From Lachnospiraceae bacterium UBA2734 (GTDB taxonomy: Bacteria > Bacillota > Clostridia > Lachnospirales > Lachnospiraceae), in NCBI GenBank assembly GCA_002353635.1, contig DEKA01000022.1:8522-68906 (forward strand): a stretch of 60,385 bases of DNA. The letters are read 5' to 3'. Below are positions 18,379-26,755 of this stretch, piece by piece. A program made the translations under genes and the position numbers. How positions within the stretch are numbered: position 1 is the stretch's first letter; each line of letters begins with the position of its first letter. The notes beneath the pieces were generated by a model that was given only the letters and a program-made list of their open reading frames with translations, did no database searches and was not told where the DNA came from.

Positions 18379-19410
18379 ATGGAACATCTGGTGGATGAGA
18401 ATCTGATCGCAGATCTGGCCGATGAGGCGCAAAAGGAGCTGATGGCCTTTCGCGAGAGGGATCGGGCGAAGGCATTGAAGGATACTGTGAAGAAACTCTG
18501 CGGCAGAGCGGTGCCGGAGAGGGATCCCATCTTCTGGCCGGCAGGACTGCTCATGCTGGGCCTTGTCGAGGCGGGAAAGACGCAGGCGGTGAAGGAATAT
18601 CTGCAGCTGTGGCTGCAGGAAGGCGGCCAGGTCAGATATGTGGACGACGCCCTCGCGGGATATGTCATTCTTCGCCTTTATGAAGCAGATGGAGATCCCA
18701 TGTGGAAGGAAGCGGCGGAGCACATCTGGGCGTTCCTCCGGAGCGCACCGACAGATGAGGCGGGGGCGATCATCTACAATCCATCCCGCGGCAATGCATG
18801 GATTTACGCCGACGGCTGCGGACAGACGAGCCTTTTTCTCTCCCGCTATGCGAAGGTGTTCGGCGCAGCGGAGGCCGCAGATCTTGCAAGAGTGCAGATC
18901 GGGAGCTTTCTGAACAGCGGACTTGATGTGCGCTCGGGGCTCCCCTATCACGGGTATGATGCAAAGAGCGGTCTTCGCTACGGCATCATCGGATGGGGGC
19001 GCGCCGTCGGATGGTTTCTGATGGGGCTTGCGGGGTATCTCTCTGACAGAGAGGATCCGGAGGCGGCCGCGGCGGCGAGAGAGATGACGGATTCGGTTTT
19101 CTCCTATCTTCGAAGAGACAGGCTCTTCTCCTGGCAGCTGGAAGCGCTGGACGGCCCGCTGGACACTTCGGCGAGCGGTATGATTTACTGGTCCTCGGAC
19201 CGGCTGTGCGAAGCGGGCGTTCTTAAGGACTTTGACCGCAACCTCCTGGCCGACGGCGCCGATGCGCTCCGCCGGCAGATCAACGGCGGCAAGGTGTTCG
19301 GTGCATCGGCAGAGTGCACGGATTTCGCCCAGTACCGGCAGGAATACGGGAGCTACCCCTGGGGACAGGGCGCGGTGCTGGCGTTTCTGGCAGGGCTCCA
19401 GGTAAAGTAA
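18379..19410 (+). CDS. GH105/GH88-like glycoside hydrolase
   Basis: A 343-aa alpha/alpha-barrel protein resembling unsaturated glucuronyl/rhamnogalacturonyl hydrolases: WIYADGCGQTSLFL around 133-146 contains an Asp at the usual catalytic place, GWGRAVGWFLMGLAGYL near 208 matches the family GWGRxxGW motif, and YPWGQGAVLAF ends the barrel. There is no signal peptide, so it is cytoplasmic as read. In an EPS locus such an enzyme may trim or recycle uronic-acid-containing oligosaccharides; this suggests an uronic acid in the polymer but does not prove it. GGGGGGAAG lies upstream of ATG. Confidence 0.8.
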   Translation: MEHLVDENLIADLADEAQKELMAFRERDRAKALKDTVKKLCGRAVPERDPIFWPAGLLMLGLVEAGKTQAVKEYLQLWLQEGGQVRYVDDALAGYVILRLYEADGDPMWKEAAEHIWAFLRSAPTDEAGAIIYNPSRGNAWIYADGCGQTSLFLSRYAKVFGAAEAADLARVQIGSFLNSGLDVRSGLPYHGYDAKSGLRYGIIGWGRAVGWFLMGLAGYLSDREDPEAAAAAREMTDSVFSYLRRDRLFSWQLEALDGPLDTSASGMIYWSSDRLCEAGVLKDFDRNLLADGADALRRQINGGKVFGASAECTDFAQYRQEYGSYPWGQGAVLAFLAGLQVK

Positions 19411-19424
19411 GAAAGTGAACAGGT

Positions 19425-19511
19425 TCATGCCGATGCGTGATCCTGCCGGCGAAACTGCCTCCGCGGATTTCGCCTCAGACTGCCGCCAGAAGCGCGGCAC
19501 GAGGTAATGAT
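19425..19511 (+). repeat. Leader element copy B (5' region of GT11 gene)
   Basis: Copy of the dispersed multi-hairpin leader. It reads through GCCGATGCGT, GAAACTGCC/CCGCGGATTTCGCCTC, then TGCCGC / GCGGCA hairpin (about 19481-19499) and CACGAGG, which is the ribosome binding site 7 bases before ATG 19512. The leader occupies nearly the entire spacer after the GH105 gene. Confidence 0.8.
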
Positions 19512-20444
19512 ATGGTCATTGTCAGAGTGATGGGCGGCCTTGGCAACCAGATGCAGCAGTACGCTCTCTACACGAAGCTGAAAACATTGGGCAGGCAGGC
19601 AAAGCTCGATCTCTCCTGGTTTACAGATCCCGACGCACAGAGCGGTGTCCTTGCCCCGCGGGAGTTGGAGCTGAAGCGGTTTGTGCACCTTCCGATGGAG
19701 GTCTGCACGCAGCAGGATAAGGAGCACATCACAGGCGGGAGCGGCGCCTTGGGAAAACTGCGGCGCAAGCTCCGACTCTCAGGTCTTTATGAAGAGAAGG
19801 AAATGTATGATCCGGAAGTCCTTCAGAGGGACAATGCCTATCTCACAGGATACTGGGCCTGCACGGCTTATTACGCGGACATTCTGGAGCAGCTGAAGAC
19901 TTTGTTCGCCTTTCCCGCGGCGGGGGGTCCAGAGGTGCAGGAGAAAAATGAACACGTTCTGGAGCAGATGAGAAGCGGAAACGAAATCTCCGCAGCCATT
20001 CACCTGCGGCGCGGTGATTATCTGGACAAGGAAAATGCAGGGCTTCTCGGCGGGATCTGTACGCCGGCGTACTACGAGGGCGCCGTGCGTCTTCTGGAGG
20101 AGCGCTTTTCCGGTGCGCAGAGGCCTCTTCACTTTTATGTCTTCTCAGACGATTCGCAGTTTGCTGCCGGCTGCCGGTTCGGCACAAAGGGCGAGAAGAT
20201 AACGCTCTGCGACTGGAACAAAGGAGCAGACAACATGCTGGACATGGAGCTGATGGCGAATGCGCAGTGCATCATCGCCGCGAATTCGACGTTCAGCTTC
20301 TGGGGAGGGCGTCTCAACCTCAGAAAGGATGCCGTGCGCATACGCCCGCTCCGTCACAGGAACAACCAGATCCCCGCCCCCGCTGTGATGCACAGGCTAT
20401 GGAAAGGGTGGGAACTGGTGGACAGGGACGGTACAGTGGTATAG
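19512..20444 (+). CDS. GT11 alpha-1,2-fucosyltransferase
   Basis: A 310-aa canonical GT11 enzyme: VRVMGGLGNQMQQYALY at the N-terminus, IHLRRGDYLD (the GDP-fucose-binding HxRRGDY motif) near 164, and ANSTFSFWGGRL near 256. It should transfer fucose from GDP-fucose in alpha-1,2 linkage. ATG 19512 follows GAGG supplied by leader element copy B. It is the last gene of the polysaccharide cluster and the third GT11-type domain in it, which argues for a multiply fucosylated repeat unit. Confidence 0.92.
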   Translation: MVIVRVMGGLGNQMQQYALYTKLKTLGRQAKLDLSWFTDPDAQSGVLAPRELELKRFVHLPMEVCTQQDKEHITGGSGALGKLRRKLRLSGLYEEKEMYDPEVLQRDNAYLTGYWACTAYYADILEQLKTLFAFPAAGGPEVQEKNEHVLEQMRSGNEISAAIHLRRGDYLDKENAGLLGGICTPAYYEGAVRLLEERFSGAQRPLHFYVFSDDSQFAAGCRFGTKGEKITLCDWNKGADNMLDMELMANAQCIIAANSTFSFWGGRLNLRKDAVRIRPLRHRNNQIPAPAVMHRLWKGWELVDRDGTVV

Positions 20445-20543
20445 AGCAGGCTTGAATTTTCTAACTCCCCGCTGGGTGCTGAGAAGTTATGCATTTCGTA
20501 CATATTTGAGACAAAAAGGAAACGTCGCGTAACAATTTTGCGG

Positions 20544-20549
20544 TATAAT
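20544..20549 (+). promoter_or_regulatory. Candidate -10 of trpS promoter
   Basis: A perfect TATAAT, 67 bases before the trpS start. No good -35 hexamer is seen at 16-18 bases upstream, so the promoter is plausible but incomplete as read. The upstream stretch 20446-20515 includes a weak match (reverse orientation) to the palindromic element family. Confidence 0.5.
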
Positions 20550-20615
20550 GAAAACTCGGGCGGCAGGTACACCACTGTGCAGGGCCGCTGATCAAGTGAA
20601 CATCCGGAGGACTTT

Positions 20616-21767
20616 ATGAAAAAAATTATTCTGACAGGCGACCGCCCGACCGGGCGTCTCCATATTGGACATTACGTAGGTTCCCTGCGCAACAGGGTTA
20701 CCCTCCAGAATGGGGGAGGATTTGATGAGATCAATATCCTGATCGCCGATGCACAGGCGCTGACAGACAACGCACACAACCCGGAAAAGGTCAGAGCGAA
20801 TATTATCAATGTTGCGCTCGATTACCTCTCCGTCGGCATAGATCCCGCCAAATCCAACATCATTGTGCAGTCCGCTGTGCCGGAGCTGACGGAACTGACA
20901 TTCTATTACGCCAATCTCGTCTCTGTGGCAAGGCTGCAGAGAAATCCTACTGTGAAGTCGGAGCTGCAGATGCGTCAGTTCGGCGAGGGCATCCCTGTCG
21001 GATTCTTCACGTATCCCATCAGCCAGGCGGCTGACATCACGGCTTTCCGCGCGACAACTGTTCCCGCAGGCGAAGATCAGGAGCCGATGCTCGAGCAGAC
21101 GAGAGAGATCGTGCGCAGCTTCAATAAGACATATAACTGCGACGTCCTTGTGGAGCCGGAGATTCTGCTGCCGGATACGGAAGCGAGCATGCGTCTTCCC
21201 GGCACGGACGGCAAGGAGAAGATGTCGAAGTCCCTTGGCAACTGCATCTACCTCTCCGATGAGCCGGATGACATCAAAAAGAAGATCATGGGCATGTACA
21301 CAGATCCGGGACATCTTCATGTGGAGGATCCAGGAAAGGTGGAGGGCAACACTGTTTTTACGTATCTCGATGCCTTTGCAAAGCCGGAGCATTTCGCCGC
21401 ATTCCTGCCTGAGTATCAGGACCTGGATGAGCTGAAGGACCACTACAGACGCGGCGGTCTTGGCGACATCAAGGTGAAGAGATTCCTGAATGAGGTGCTG
21501 CAGGAGACACTCCGCCCGATCCGTGAGAGACGCCATGAATTCGAGAAGGATATCGCCTATGTCTATGACGTTCTGAAGGCCGGCACGGACAAGGGAAGAG
21601 AGAGTGCCGCAAGGACACTTCATGATGTAAAGGATGCCATGAAGATCAACTACTTCGAGGACAAGGCGCTCATCGCCGAGCAGCAGAAAGAGTTCAATGC
21701 GGCTGCTGCGCAGAGAAAGGCGCAGGAGGAGCGAAAGGCCAGACAGAGAGCATCCCAGAAGAAGTAA
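20616..21767 (+). CDS. trpS: Tryptophan--tRNA ligase
   Basis: Charges tRNA-Trp. The 383-aa class I synthetase shows TGDRPTGRLHIGHYVGSL with the HIGH motif at the start and KEKMSKSLGN (KMSKS) near residue 200. It is somewhat longer than the roughly 330-aa bacterial standard, with a Lys/Ala/Gln-rich basic tail at the C-terminus (last 35 residues). CCGGAGGACTTT precedes ATG 20616. The leader is short, about 60 bases, and I see no T-box structure in it. Confidence 0.96.
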   Translation: MKKIILTGDRPTGRLHIGHYVGSLRNRVTLQNGGGFDEINILIADAQALTDNAHNPEKVRANIINVALDYLSVGIDPAKSNIIVQSAVPELTELTFYYANLVSVARLQRNPTVKSELQMRQFGEGIPVGFFTYPISQAADITAFRATTVPAGEDQEPMLEQTREIVRSFNKTYNCDVLVEPEILLPDTEASMRLPGTDGKEKMSKSLGNCIYLSDEPDDIKKKIMGMYTDPGHLHVEDPGKVEGNTVFTYLDAFAKPEHFAAFLPEYQDLDELKDHYRRGGLGDIKVKRFLNEVLQETLRPIRERRHEFEKDIAYVYDVLKAGTDKGRESAARTLHDVKDAMKINYFEDKALIAEQQKEFNAAAAQRKAQEERKARQRASQKK

Positions 21768-21840
21768 AGAGCAAGGTCCGGCATTTTGCCGGTCTGCAAA
21801 TACAGCGCGCCGCGTTCTGCGGCACAGGAGGGTTTTACAT

Positions 21841-23067
21841 ATGACACTGGAAGAAGCAAAGGCCAAACTGAAGAAGTACGGACAGGAGCATGTCCTGCAG
21901 TACTGGGACGAGCTGGATGAGGCACAAAGAGCTGCTCTTCTCCAGCAGATCGATGATACGGATTTCTCCATGATTCATTATGTACATGACCGCGATGAGC
22001 TGCCGCCGCGCGGAAAGATCACGCCCCTTGGCGCTATGGAGCTCGATGAGATCGGGGCCAGGAAGGACCAGTTCAGAAAGATCGGACTGGATGCCATCCG
22101 CGCCGGCAAAGTCGGCGCAGTTCTTCTGGCCGGCGGCATGGGTACAAGACTTGGCTCCGACAACCCCAAGTGCATGTTCGATATCGGACTTACCAGGCAC
22201 GTTTACATCATGCAGCGCCTCATCGAGAACCTCATGGATGTCGTGAAGGAAGCGGGCGTTCCCGTTCCCCTTTTTATCATGACGTCAGAGAAGAACAACG
22301 ATGCCACTGTCGCGTTCATGAAGGAGCATGACTACTTTGGCTACGACAAGGATAAAGTGTGGTTCTTCAAGCAGGATATGGCGCCTGCCACAGACTATGA
22401 CGGCAAGGTGTATATGGAGGCAAAGAACCGGATCGCAACATCGCCCAACGGCAACGGCGGCTGGTTCCTGTCCATGAACAAGGCAGGGCTTCTGGATGTT
22501 GTGCATAAGCTCGGCATCGAGTGGATCAATGTCTTTGCCGTCGACAATGTGCTGCAGAGAATTGCAGATCCCGTCTTTGTCGGCGCAACGATCGACTCCG
22601 GCTGCGCGAGCGGCGCAAAGGTTGTCCGCAAGGTATCTCCGGATGAGAAGGTAGGCGCTATGTGCCTTGAGGACGGAAGGCCTTCCATCGTTGAGTACTA
22701 CGACATGACACCTGAACTCAAGGCCGAGAAGAACGAGAAGGGAGATCCGGCCTACAACTTCGGCGTCATCCTCAACTACCTCTTCCGCGAGAAGGATCTG
22801 GAGAAGGTCATGAACGAGAAGCTCATGCTCCACATTGTGGAGAAGAAGATCCCCTGCCTGGACAAGAACGGAAACTTCTTCAAGCCCACAGAGCCCAACG
22901 GGTATAAGTTCGAGCAGCTCGTTCTCGACATGATCCACGAGCTCGACAGCTGCCTGCCTTTTGAGGTCAGAAGAGAGCATGAGTTTGCGCCGATCAAGAA
23001 CAGAACCGGTGTGGATTCCGTGGAATCTGCAAGAGCACTCTGTGAGAAGGACGGCATCAAACTCTGA
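21841..23067 (+). CDS. UTP-dependent sugar-1-phosphate uridylyltransferase (UDPGP type)
   Basis: Makes a UDP-sugar (UDP-GlcNAc or UDP-glucose/galactose) from UTP and the sugar 1-phosphate. The 408-aa protein belongs to the eukaryotic-type UDPGP family, not the GalU family: LLAGGMGTRLGSDNPKCMF near 97 is the nucleotide-binding loop, and EYYDMTP plus YNFGVILNYLF follow as in UAP1-type enzymes. ATG 21841 is preceded by AGGAGG; the frame extends upstream into trpS but that part is not family-like. With galE next door it supplies activated sugars, plausibly for the polysaccharide cluster. Confidence 0.9.
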   Translation: MTLEEAKAKLKKYGQEHVLQYWDELDEAQRAALLQQIDDTDFSMIHYVHDRDELPPRGKITPLGAMELDEIGARKDQFRKIGLDAIRAGKVGAVLLAGGMGTRLGSDNPKCMFDIGLTRHVYIMQRLIENLMDVVKEAGVPVPLFIMTSEKNNDATVAFMKEHDYFGYDKDKVWFFKQDMAPATDYDGKVYMEAKNRIATSPNGNGGWFLSMNKAGLLDVVHKLGIEWINVFAVDNVLQRIADPVFVGATIDSGCASGAKVVRKVSPDEKVGAMCLEDGRPSIVEYYDMTPELKAEKNEKGDPAYNFGVILNYLFREKDLEKVMNEKLMLHIVEKKIPCLDKNGNFFKPTEPNGYKFEQLVLDMIHELDSCLPFEVRREHEFAPIKNRTGVDSVESARALCEKDGIKL

Positions 23068-23088
23068 CAATCATACTGTTGAAAGATG

Positions 23089-23189
23089 CGTCATTGGCTG
23101 CAGAATTCCCGAGGTGATACCGCCTCGGCGGATTTTGCTTCAAGGTGCCGCAAAGACCGTTGCAGAACAGAAGGGAGATTAGAGTACTT
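23089..23189 (+). repeat. Leader element copy C (5' region of galE)
   Basis: Copy of the dispersed leader: GCGTCATTGGCTGCAGAATTCCC, then ACCGCC/TCGGCGGATTTTGCTTCAAGGTGCCGCAA. The CCGCC/GGCGG hairpin (about 23120-23132) is clear; the second hairpin is degenerate here (GTGCCGC without a full partner). AAGGGAG supplies the ribosome binding site before ATG 23190. Confidence 0.75.
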
Positions 23190-24206
23190 ATGAAAATTCT
23201 TGTCACCGGCGGTGCCGGATTCATCGGAAGCCACACAGTCGTAGAGCTCGCAGCAGCCGGCCATGAGCCGATTATCCTCGACAACCTTTACAACGCAAGT
23301 GAAAAGGTGCTGGGCAGGATCGAGGCGATCACAAAGACAAAAATTCCGTTCTATAAAGTCGACATCAGAGACCGCGAGGGACTGAATAAGGTATTCGACG
23401 CCGAGAAGCCTGATGCAGTTATTCATTTTGCAGGCCTGAAGGCAGTTGGCGAGTCCGTGCATAAGCCCTGGGAGTACTACGAGAATAATATCGGCGGCAC
23501 GCTCACTCTCATCGATGTCATGAGGCAGCACGGCTGCAAGAATATTATCTTTTCCTCCTCCGCGACGGTGTACGGCGATCCCGCCTTCATCCCGATCACA
23601 GAGGAGTGCCCGAAGGGAACATGCACGAATCCTTATGGGTGGACAAAGTGGATGCTCGAGCAGATCCTCACGGATATGCACACGGCTGATCCGGAGTGGA
23701 ATGTCATTCTTCTTCGCTACTTCAACCCGATCGGCGCGCACAAGTCCGGCACGATGGGTGAGAACCCCAACGGCATTCCGAACAATCTGATGCCTTACAT
23801 TACACAGGTAGCTGTCGGCAAACTCAAGGAGCTCCATGTTTTTGGCAACGACTATGACACCCCGGACGGAACGGGCGTGCGCGACTATATCCATGTCGTG
23901 GATCTTGCGAGAGGCCACGTCTGCGCACTGAAGAAGCTCGCTCCCGGAAGCGGCGTGAGCATTTACAACCTCGGCACGGGACACGGCTACAGCGTTCTGG
24001 ACATCGTGCACAACTTCGAGGCGGCAACGGGCAAACATATTCCGTATGTCATTGATCCGAGACGTGCCGGCGATATCGCAACCTGCTACTGCGATGCCTC
24101 GAAGGCGGAGAGAGAGCTTGGCTGGAAAGCCCAGTACGGCATCCGCGAGATGTGCGAGGATTCCTGGAGATGGCAGTCTCAGAATCCGAACGGCTATGAC
24201 GACTGA
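23190..24206 (+). CDS. galE: UDP-glucose 4-epimerase
   Basis: Interconverts UDP-glucose and UDP-galactose (possibly the GlcNAc forms). The 338-aa short-chain dehydrogenase fold has VTGGAGFIGSHT (NAD site) at the N-terminus, SSSATVYG near 121 and YGWTKWMLE (catalytic YxxxK) near 149; RAGDIATCY is near the C-terminus. Length is standard for GalE. ATG 23190 follows AAGGGAG. It is closed by an intrinsic terminator at 24231. Confidence 0.96.
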   Translation: MKILVTGGAGFIGSHTVVELAAAGHEPIILDNLYNASEKVLGRIEAITKTKIPFYKVDIRDREGLNKVFDAEKPDAVIHFAGLKAVGESVHKPWEYYENNIGGTLTLIDVMRQHGCKNIIFSSSATVYGDPAFIPITEECPKGTCTNPYGWTKWMLEQILTDMHTADPEWNVILLRYFNPIGAHKSGTMGENPNGIPNNLMPYITQVAVGKLKELHVFGNDYDTPDGTGVRDYIHVVDLARGHVCALKKLAPGSGVSIYNLGTGHGYSVLDIVHNFEAATGKHIPYVIDPRRAGDIATCYCDASKAERELGWKAQYGIREMCEDSWRWQSQNPNGYDD

Positions 24207-24230
24207 AACTGACTGCGTGGTTTTGTGAAG

Positions 24231-24261
24231 GGCGCTCCGGAATTTTCCGGAACGCCTTTTT
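24231..24261 (+). terminator. Intrinsic terminator after galE
   Basis: A hairpin GGCG-C-TCCGG / CCGGA-A-CGCC with an AATTTT loop, followed by TTTTT at 24257-24261. One mismatch in the stem. Confidence 0.88.
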
Positions 24262-24262
24262 G

Positions 24263-24342
24263 TAATTGTTCAGCACCCCTCGGGATCTTGGAATTACGGC
24301 GTATTTCGGAGCAATTCGTGATGTGGGCTGAATATTGAACAG
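24263..24342 (+). repeat. Palindromic intergenic element, copy 1
   Basis: An element of 80 bases with inverted ends: left TAATTGTTCAGCACCC, right GTGGGCTGAATATTGAACAG. It begins immediately after the galE terminator and ends 14 bases before the 91-aa gene. Copies 2 (46457-46524) and 3 (59131-59184, reverse) share both ends plus an internal AATTCGGGATG-like block. Confidence 0.75.
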
Positions 24343-24356
24343 GAGAAGTTAGAAGA

Positions 24357-24632
24357 ATGTTCAGACTGTGGGCGAGAGAATGGAAAAGAGGGCATGTCAT
24401 CCGGGAGACGATCGTGGAGGATCCGTCAGAGGATACGAGGACACACAAGATCTTCCGTGCGAGGACCGAGGTGTGCAGGCGCTTTGATCTGGCAGAACCT
24501 ATCTGGCTTGACAGCATCGTTCGCGATTTTCAGCGGGATGCGAAGTGCCGCTTCACACAGGATGCCTTTATGGAGCCAATTGATTTCGATTACCTCGAGA
24601 TACGGATCCTTGAGGAGGATGATCAGTGGTAA
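24357..24632 (+). CDS. Conserved small protein of unknown function
   Basis: A 91-aa acidic/basic mixed protein with no signal peptide or membrane segment. The segment PIWLDSIVRDFQRDAKCRF followed by TQDAFMEPIDFDYLEI resembles a small uncharacterised family I associate with Clostridia, but I cannot name it. GAGAAG lies upstream of ATG 24357. It stands alone between the galE terminator and the htrA regulatory region, and follows palindromic element copy 1. Function unknown. Confidence 0.7.
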   Translation: MFRLWAREWKRGHVIRETIVEDPSEDTRTHKIFRARTEVCRRFDLAEPIWLDSIVRDFQRDAKCRFTQDAFMEPIDFDYLEIRILEEDDQW

Positions 24633-24736
24633 CGGACACAGCGCAGCCAGGTTCTGTCCTGTCCTCGTGACAGGGGACAAGACGGTAATGCCCGGCAGGA
24701 ACAGATGGCCGCTGAAGGCTGAAAACAGCCGCTTAA

Positions 24737-24804
24737 TCACAGTTTTCACAAGGATTAATCACAGATTCATCACATTTCCCCCATATACTCATAATTGTTC
24801 AAAG
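24737..24804 (+). promoter_or_regulatory. htrA promoter with TCACA direct repeats
   Basis: TCACA occurs at 24737, 24746, 24759 and 24770, the last two 11 bases apart. The last box ends 9 bases before TATACT (24784-24789), so it occupies the -35 position, and AATTGTTCAAAG (24793-24804) lies around the start of transcription. The same arrangement stands before the small-RNA candidate at 34189-34256. Direct repeats at about one helical turn are typical of OmpR-family activators, and TTCACA resembles PhoP-type half sites; the regulator is not identified. Confidence 0.7.
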
Positions 24805-24916
24805 AAAATAAGGACGGCGGACAGGTTTTATCCATTCAGTCCGCTGCCTTGAAGACAACAATTCCGGCACTGCAGCAGGGCGCCGGGCGATGATGTATAG
24901 AAGGAGGTACTCCATT

Positions 24917-26518
24917 ATGGCTGATGAATTTAATGGTGCAAATGGGTACAGCAGTACAGGATCAGGAGCCGGCTCATACAACTACAACCAGGGCGGCTAC
25001 CAGAACGGCTATGGTTCAAACCAGACAAACGGTAATGACGGCGGAAAGAAAAAGAAGCATGGCGGCGCAGGCAAGGCCGTGTTCGCGGTATTCGTGGCGG
25101 CAGTTTTCGGCCTGTGTGCAGGTGCCGGTGCATGGGGCATCAACAGGGTGGCAGGATCGGGACAGACGACGGAGGCCTCCTCAGACAAGGCTACGCTCAA
25201 GACAGACGCCGGCTCTGCAGCATCCAGTTCGGATTCGTCGGATGCCGCATCCACAGGTACAGATTCCAGTGCGGCGGCCAGTTCCTCCAGCTCACTCAAT
25301 GTGAGTGATTCGAAGGCGGCCGTGACGGATGTCACTTCCGTTGTGGATAAGGTGATGCCGTCTATGGTATCTGTGTACAACAATTTCACCGAAAAGACAC
25401 AGGACGTCTTCGGTCAGACATATTCACAGCAGGGACAGGCAACAGGTTCCGGTATCATCATCTCCAAGACGGATGATGAGCTGCTGATCGCTACGAACAA
25501 CCATGTTGTGGCCAACAATGATTCTCTTGAAGTGCAGTTCATTGATGAGTCAACAGCATCTGCTTCTTTAAAGGGAACGGATTCTCAGAGTGATCTGGCT
25601 GTAATCGCTGTAAAGCTCAGTGATATCGACAGCTCCACACTCGACAAGATTTCCGTCGCAACACTTGGCAGTTCAGACAATCTTCAGCTCGGCCAGCCCG
25701 TTGTTGCCATCGGCAATGCGCTCGGCTACGGCCAGTCTGTGACCACCGGCGTTGTAAGTGCACTCAACAGAGAGATCCAGTCCGAGGATTCCGAGACAGG
25801 CCAGCAGATTTCCGGCAAGTTCATTCAGACGGATGCAGCCATTAACCCCGGCAACTCAGGCGGCGCGCTCTGCGATCTGAACGGCAACGTCATTGGTATC
25901 AATTCCAGTAAGATCGGCGGCGAGACTGTCGAGGGCATGGGTTATGCAATCCCCATTTCCAAAGCGGAGCCCATCATCGAGGATCTGATGAACCAGAAGA
26001 CAAAGAGCAAGGTCAGCGATGATGAGAAGGGCTACCTCGGCATTCAGGGCGTGAGTGTTACCAGCCAGGTTGCCAGTGCCTACAACATGCCTGAGGGCGT
26101 CTATGTAGCCGGTATTATGGACGGCACGGGCGCTGCAGATTCTGATCTGAAGAAGGGCGATATCATCACCAAGATCGGCGGCACAACCGTCAGCAGCATG
26201 GATGAGCTGCAGAGAGAGCTCCAGTACTATAAGGGCGGCGAGAAGGTCACGCTTACCGTACAGCGCGCAGACAACGGTTCCTATAAGAGCCAGGACATCG
26301 ATGTCACACTGACGACCAAGGATGACTTTGAGAAGGCAGAGAAGAAGCTGAACAAGACTACAGGCTCCACTTCTGACTCCGGTTCAGACTCCAGCACAGA
26401 GGACGGCGCGGAAGATAATTCCGGCAGCGGTTCCAACGGCAGCGGCAGCGGTTCGCAGAGCGGACAAGACAGCGGCGGGTTCTACACATTCCCGTGGGGC
26501 AGCATGTTCGGCTACTGA
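24917..26518 (+). CDS. HtrA/DegP-type membrane-anchored serine protease
   Basis: Extracytoplasmic quality-control protease. The 533-aa protein has a Gly/Asn/Tyr-rich cytoplasmic N-terminus, one transmembrane segment at about 53-78, a Ser/Ala/Asp-rich linker to about 140, the trypsin-like domain with His196 (TNNHVV), Asp226 (SDLAVIAV) and Ser314 (NPGNSGGAL), a PDZ domain about 375-470, and a Ser/Gly/Asp-rich tail ending in FPWGSMFGY. The catalytic triad is complete. ATG 24917 follows a strong AAGGAGG; an upstream in-frame start at 24890 is less likely. The gene is monocistronic, with its own boxed promoter and a strong terminator. Regulation by a two-component system is inferred from the promoter. 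Confidence 0.93.
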   Translation: MADEFNGANGYSSTGSGAGSYNYNQGGYQNGYGSNQTNGNDGGKKKKHGGAGKAVFAVFVAAVFGLCAGAGAWGINRVAGSGQTTEASSDKATLKTDAGSAASSSDSSDAASTGTDSSAAASSSSSLNVSDSKAAVTDVTSVVDKVMPSMVSVYNNFTEKTQDVFGQTYSQQGQATGSGIIISKTDDELLIATNNHVVANNDSLEVQFIDESTASASLKGTDSQSDLAVIAVKLSDIDSSTLDKISVATLGSSDNLQLGQPVVAIGNALGYGQSVTTGVVSALNREIQSEDSETGQQISGKFIQTDAAINPGNSGGALCDLNGNVIGINSSKIGGETVEGMGYAIPISKAEPIIEDLMNQKTKSKVSDDEKGYLGIQGVSVTSQVASAYNMPEGVYVAGIMDGTGAADSDLKKGDIITKIGGTTVSSMDELQRELQYYKGGEKVTLTVQRADNGSYKSQDIDVTLTTKDDFEKAEKKLNKTTGSTSDSGSDSSTEDGAEDNSGSGSNGSGSGSQSGQDSGGFYTFPWGSMFGY

Positions 26519-26577
26519 TGACGCGAACGCAGTCCGGCTGATCCGGCAGGACTGGCTGAATAAAAACATATAATATG

Positions 26578-26640
26578 TCCCGGGTACTCTGACGGGTCTG
26601 TCCGCGCACAGCGCGGACAGACCGGAGTATCCGGGATTTT
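26578..26640 (+). terminator. Terminator after htrA
   Basis: A very long stem-loop: CCCGGGTACTC ... GGAGTATCCGGG outer arms and GGTCTGTCCGCG / GCGCGGACAGACC inner arms, followed by ATTTTCTG. The U-tract is short but the stem is unusually stable. Confidence 0.8.
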
Positions 26641-26690
26641 CTGTGTATACCGGATTTCACAGTTTGATAACAAAGGCCCTCATCTGTCTG

Positions 26691-26699
26691 TGTTATACT
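26691..26699 (+). promoter_or_regulatory. Extended -10 promoter of the AI-2E-family gene
   Basis: TGTTATACT: a TGn-extended -10 with TATACT at 26694-26699, 57 bases before the start. No clear -35. Confidence 0.5.
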
Positions 26700-26755
26700 T
26701 TGTCATATGGCTGTAGGTTTTGCAGCCCTTACAAGGCAGAGGAGACATTCCGGAT

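Noticed and set aside
16747..19500. A 917-codon open frame on the minus strand
   Set aside because: It lies antisense to the Wzx and GH105 genes, has no domain-like sequence, and long antisense frames are expected at this GC content.
20550..20615. T-box leader upstream of trpS
   Set aside because: The leader is only about 60 bases and has no specifier stem or T-box sequence.
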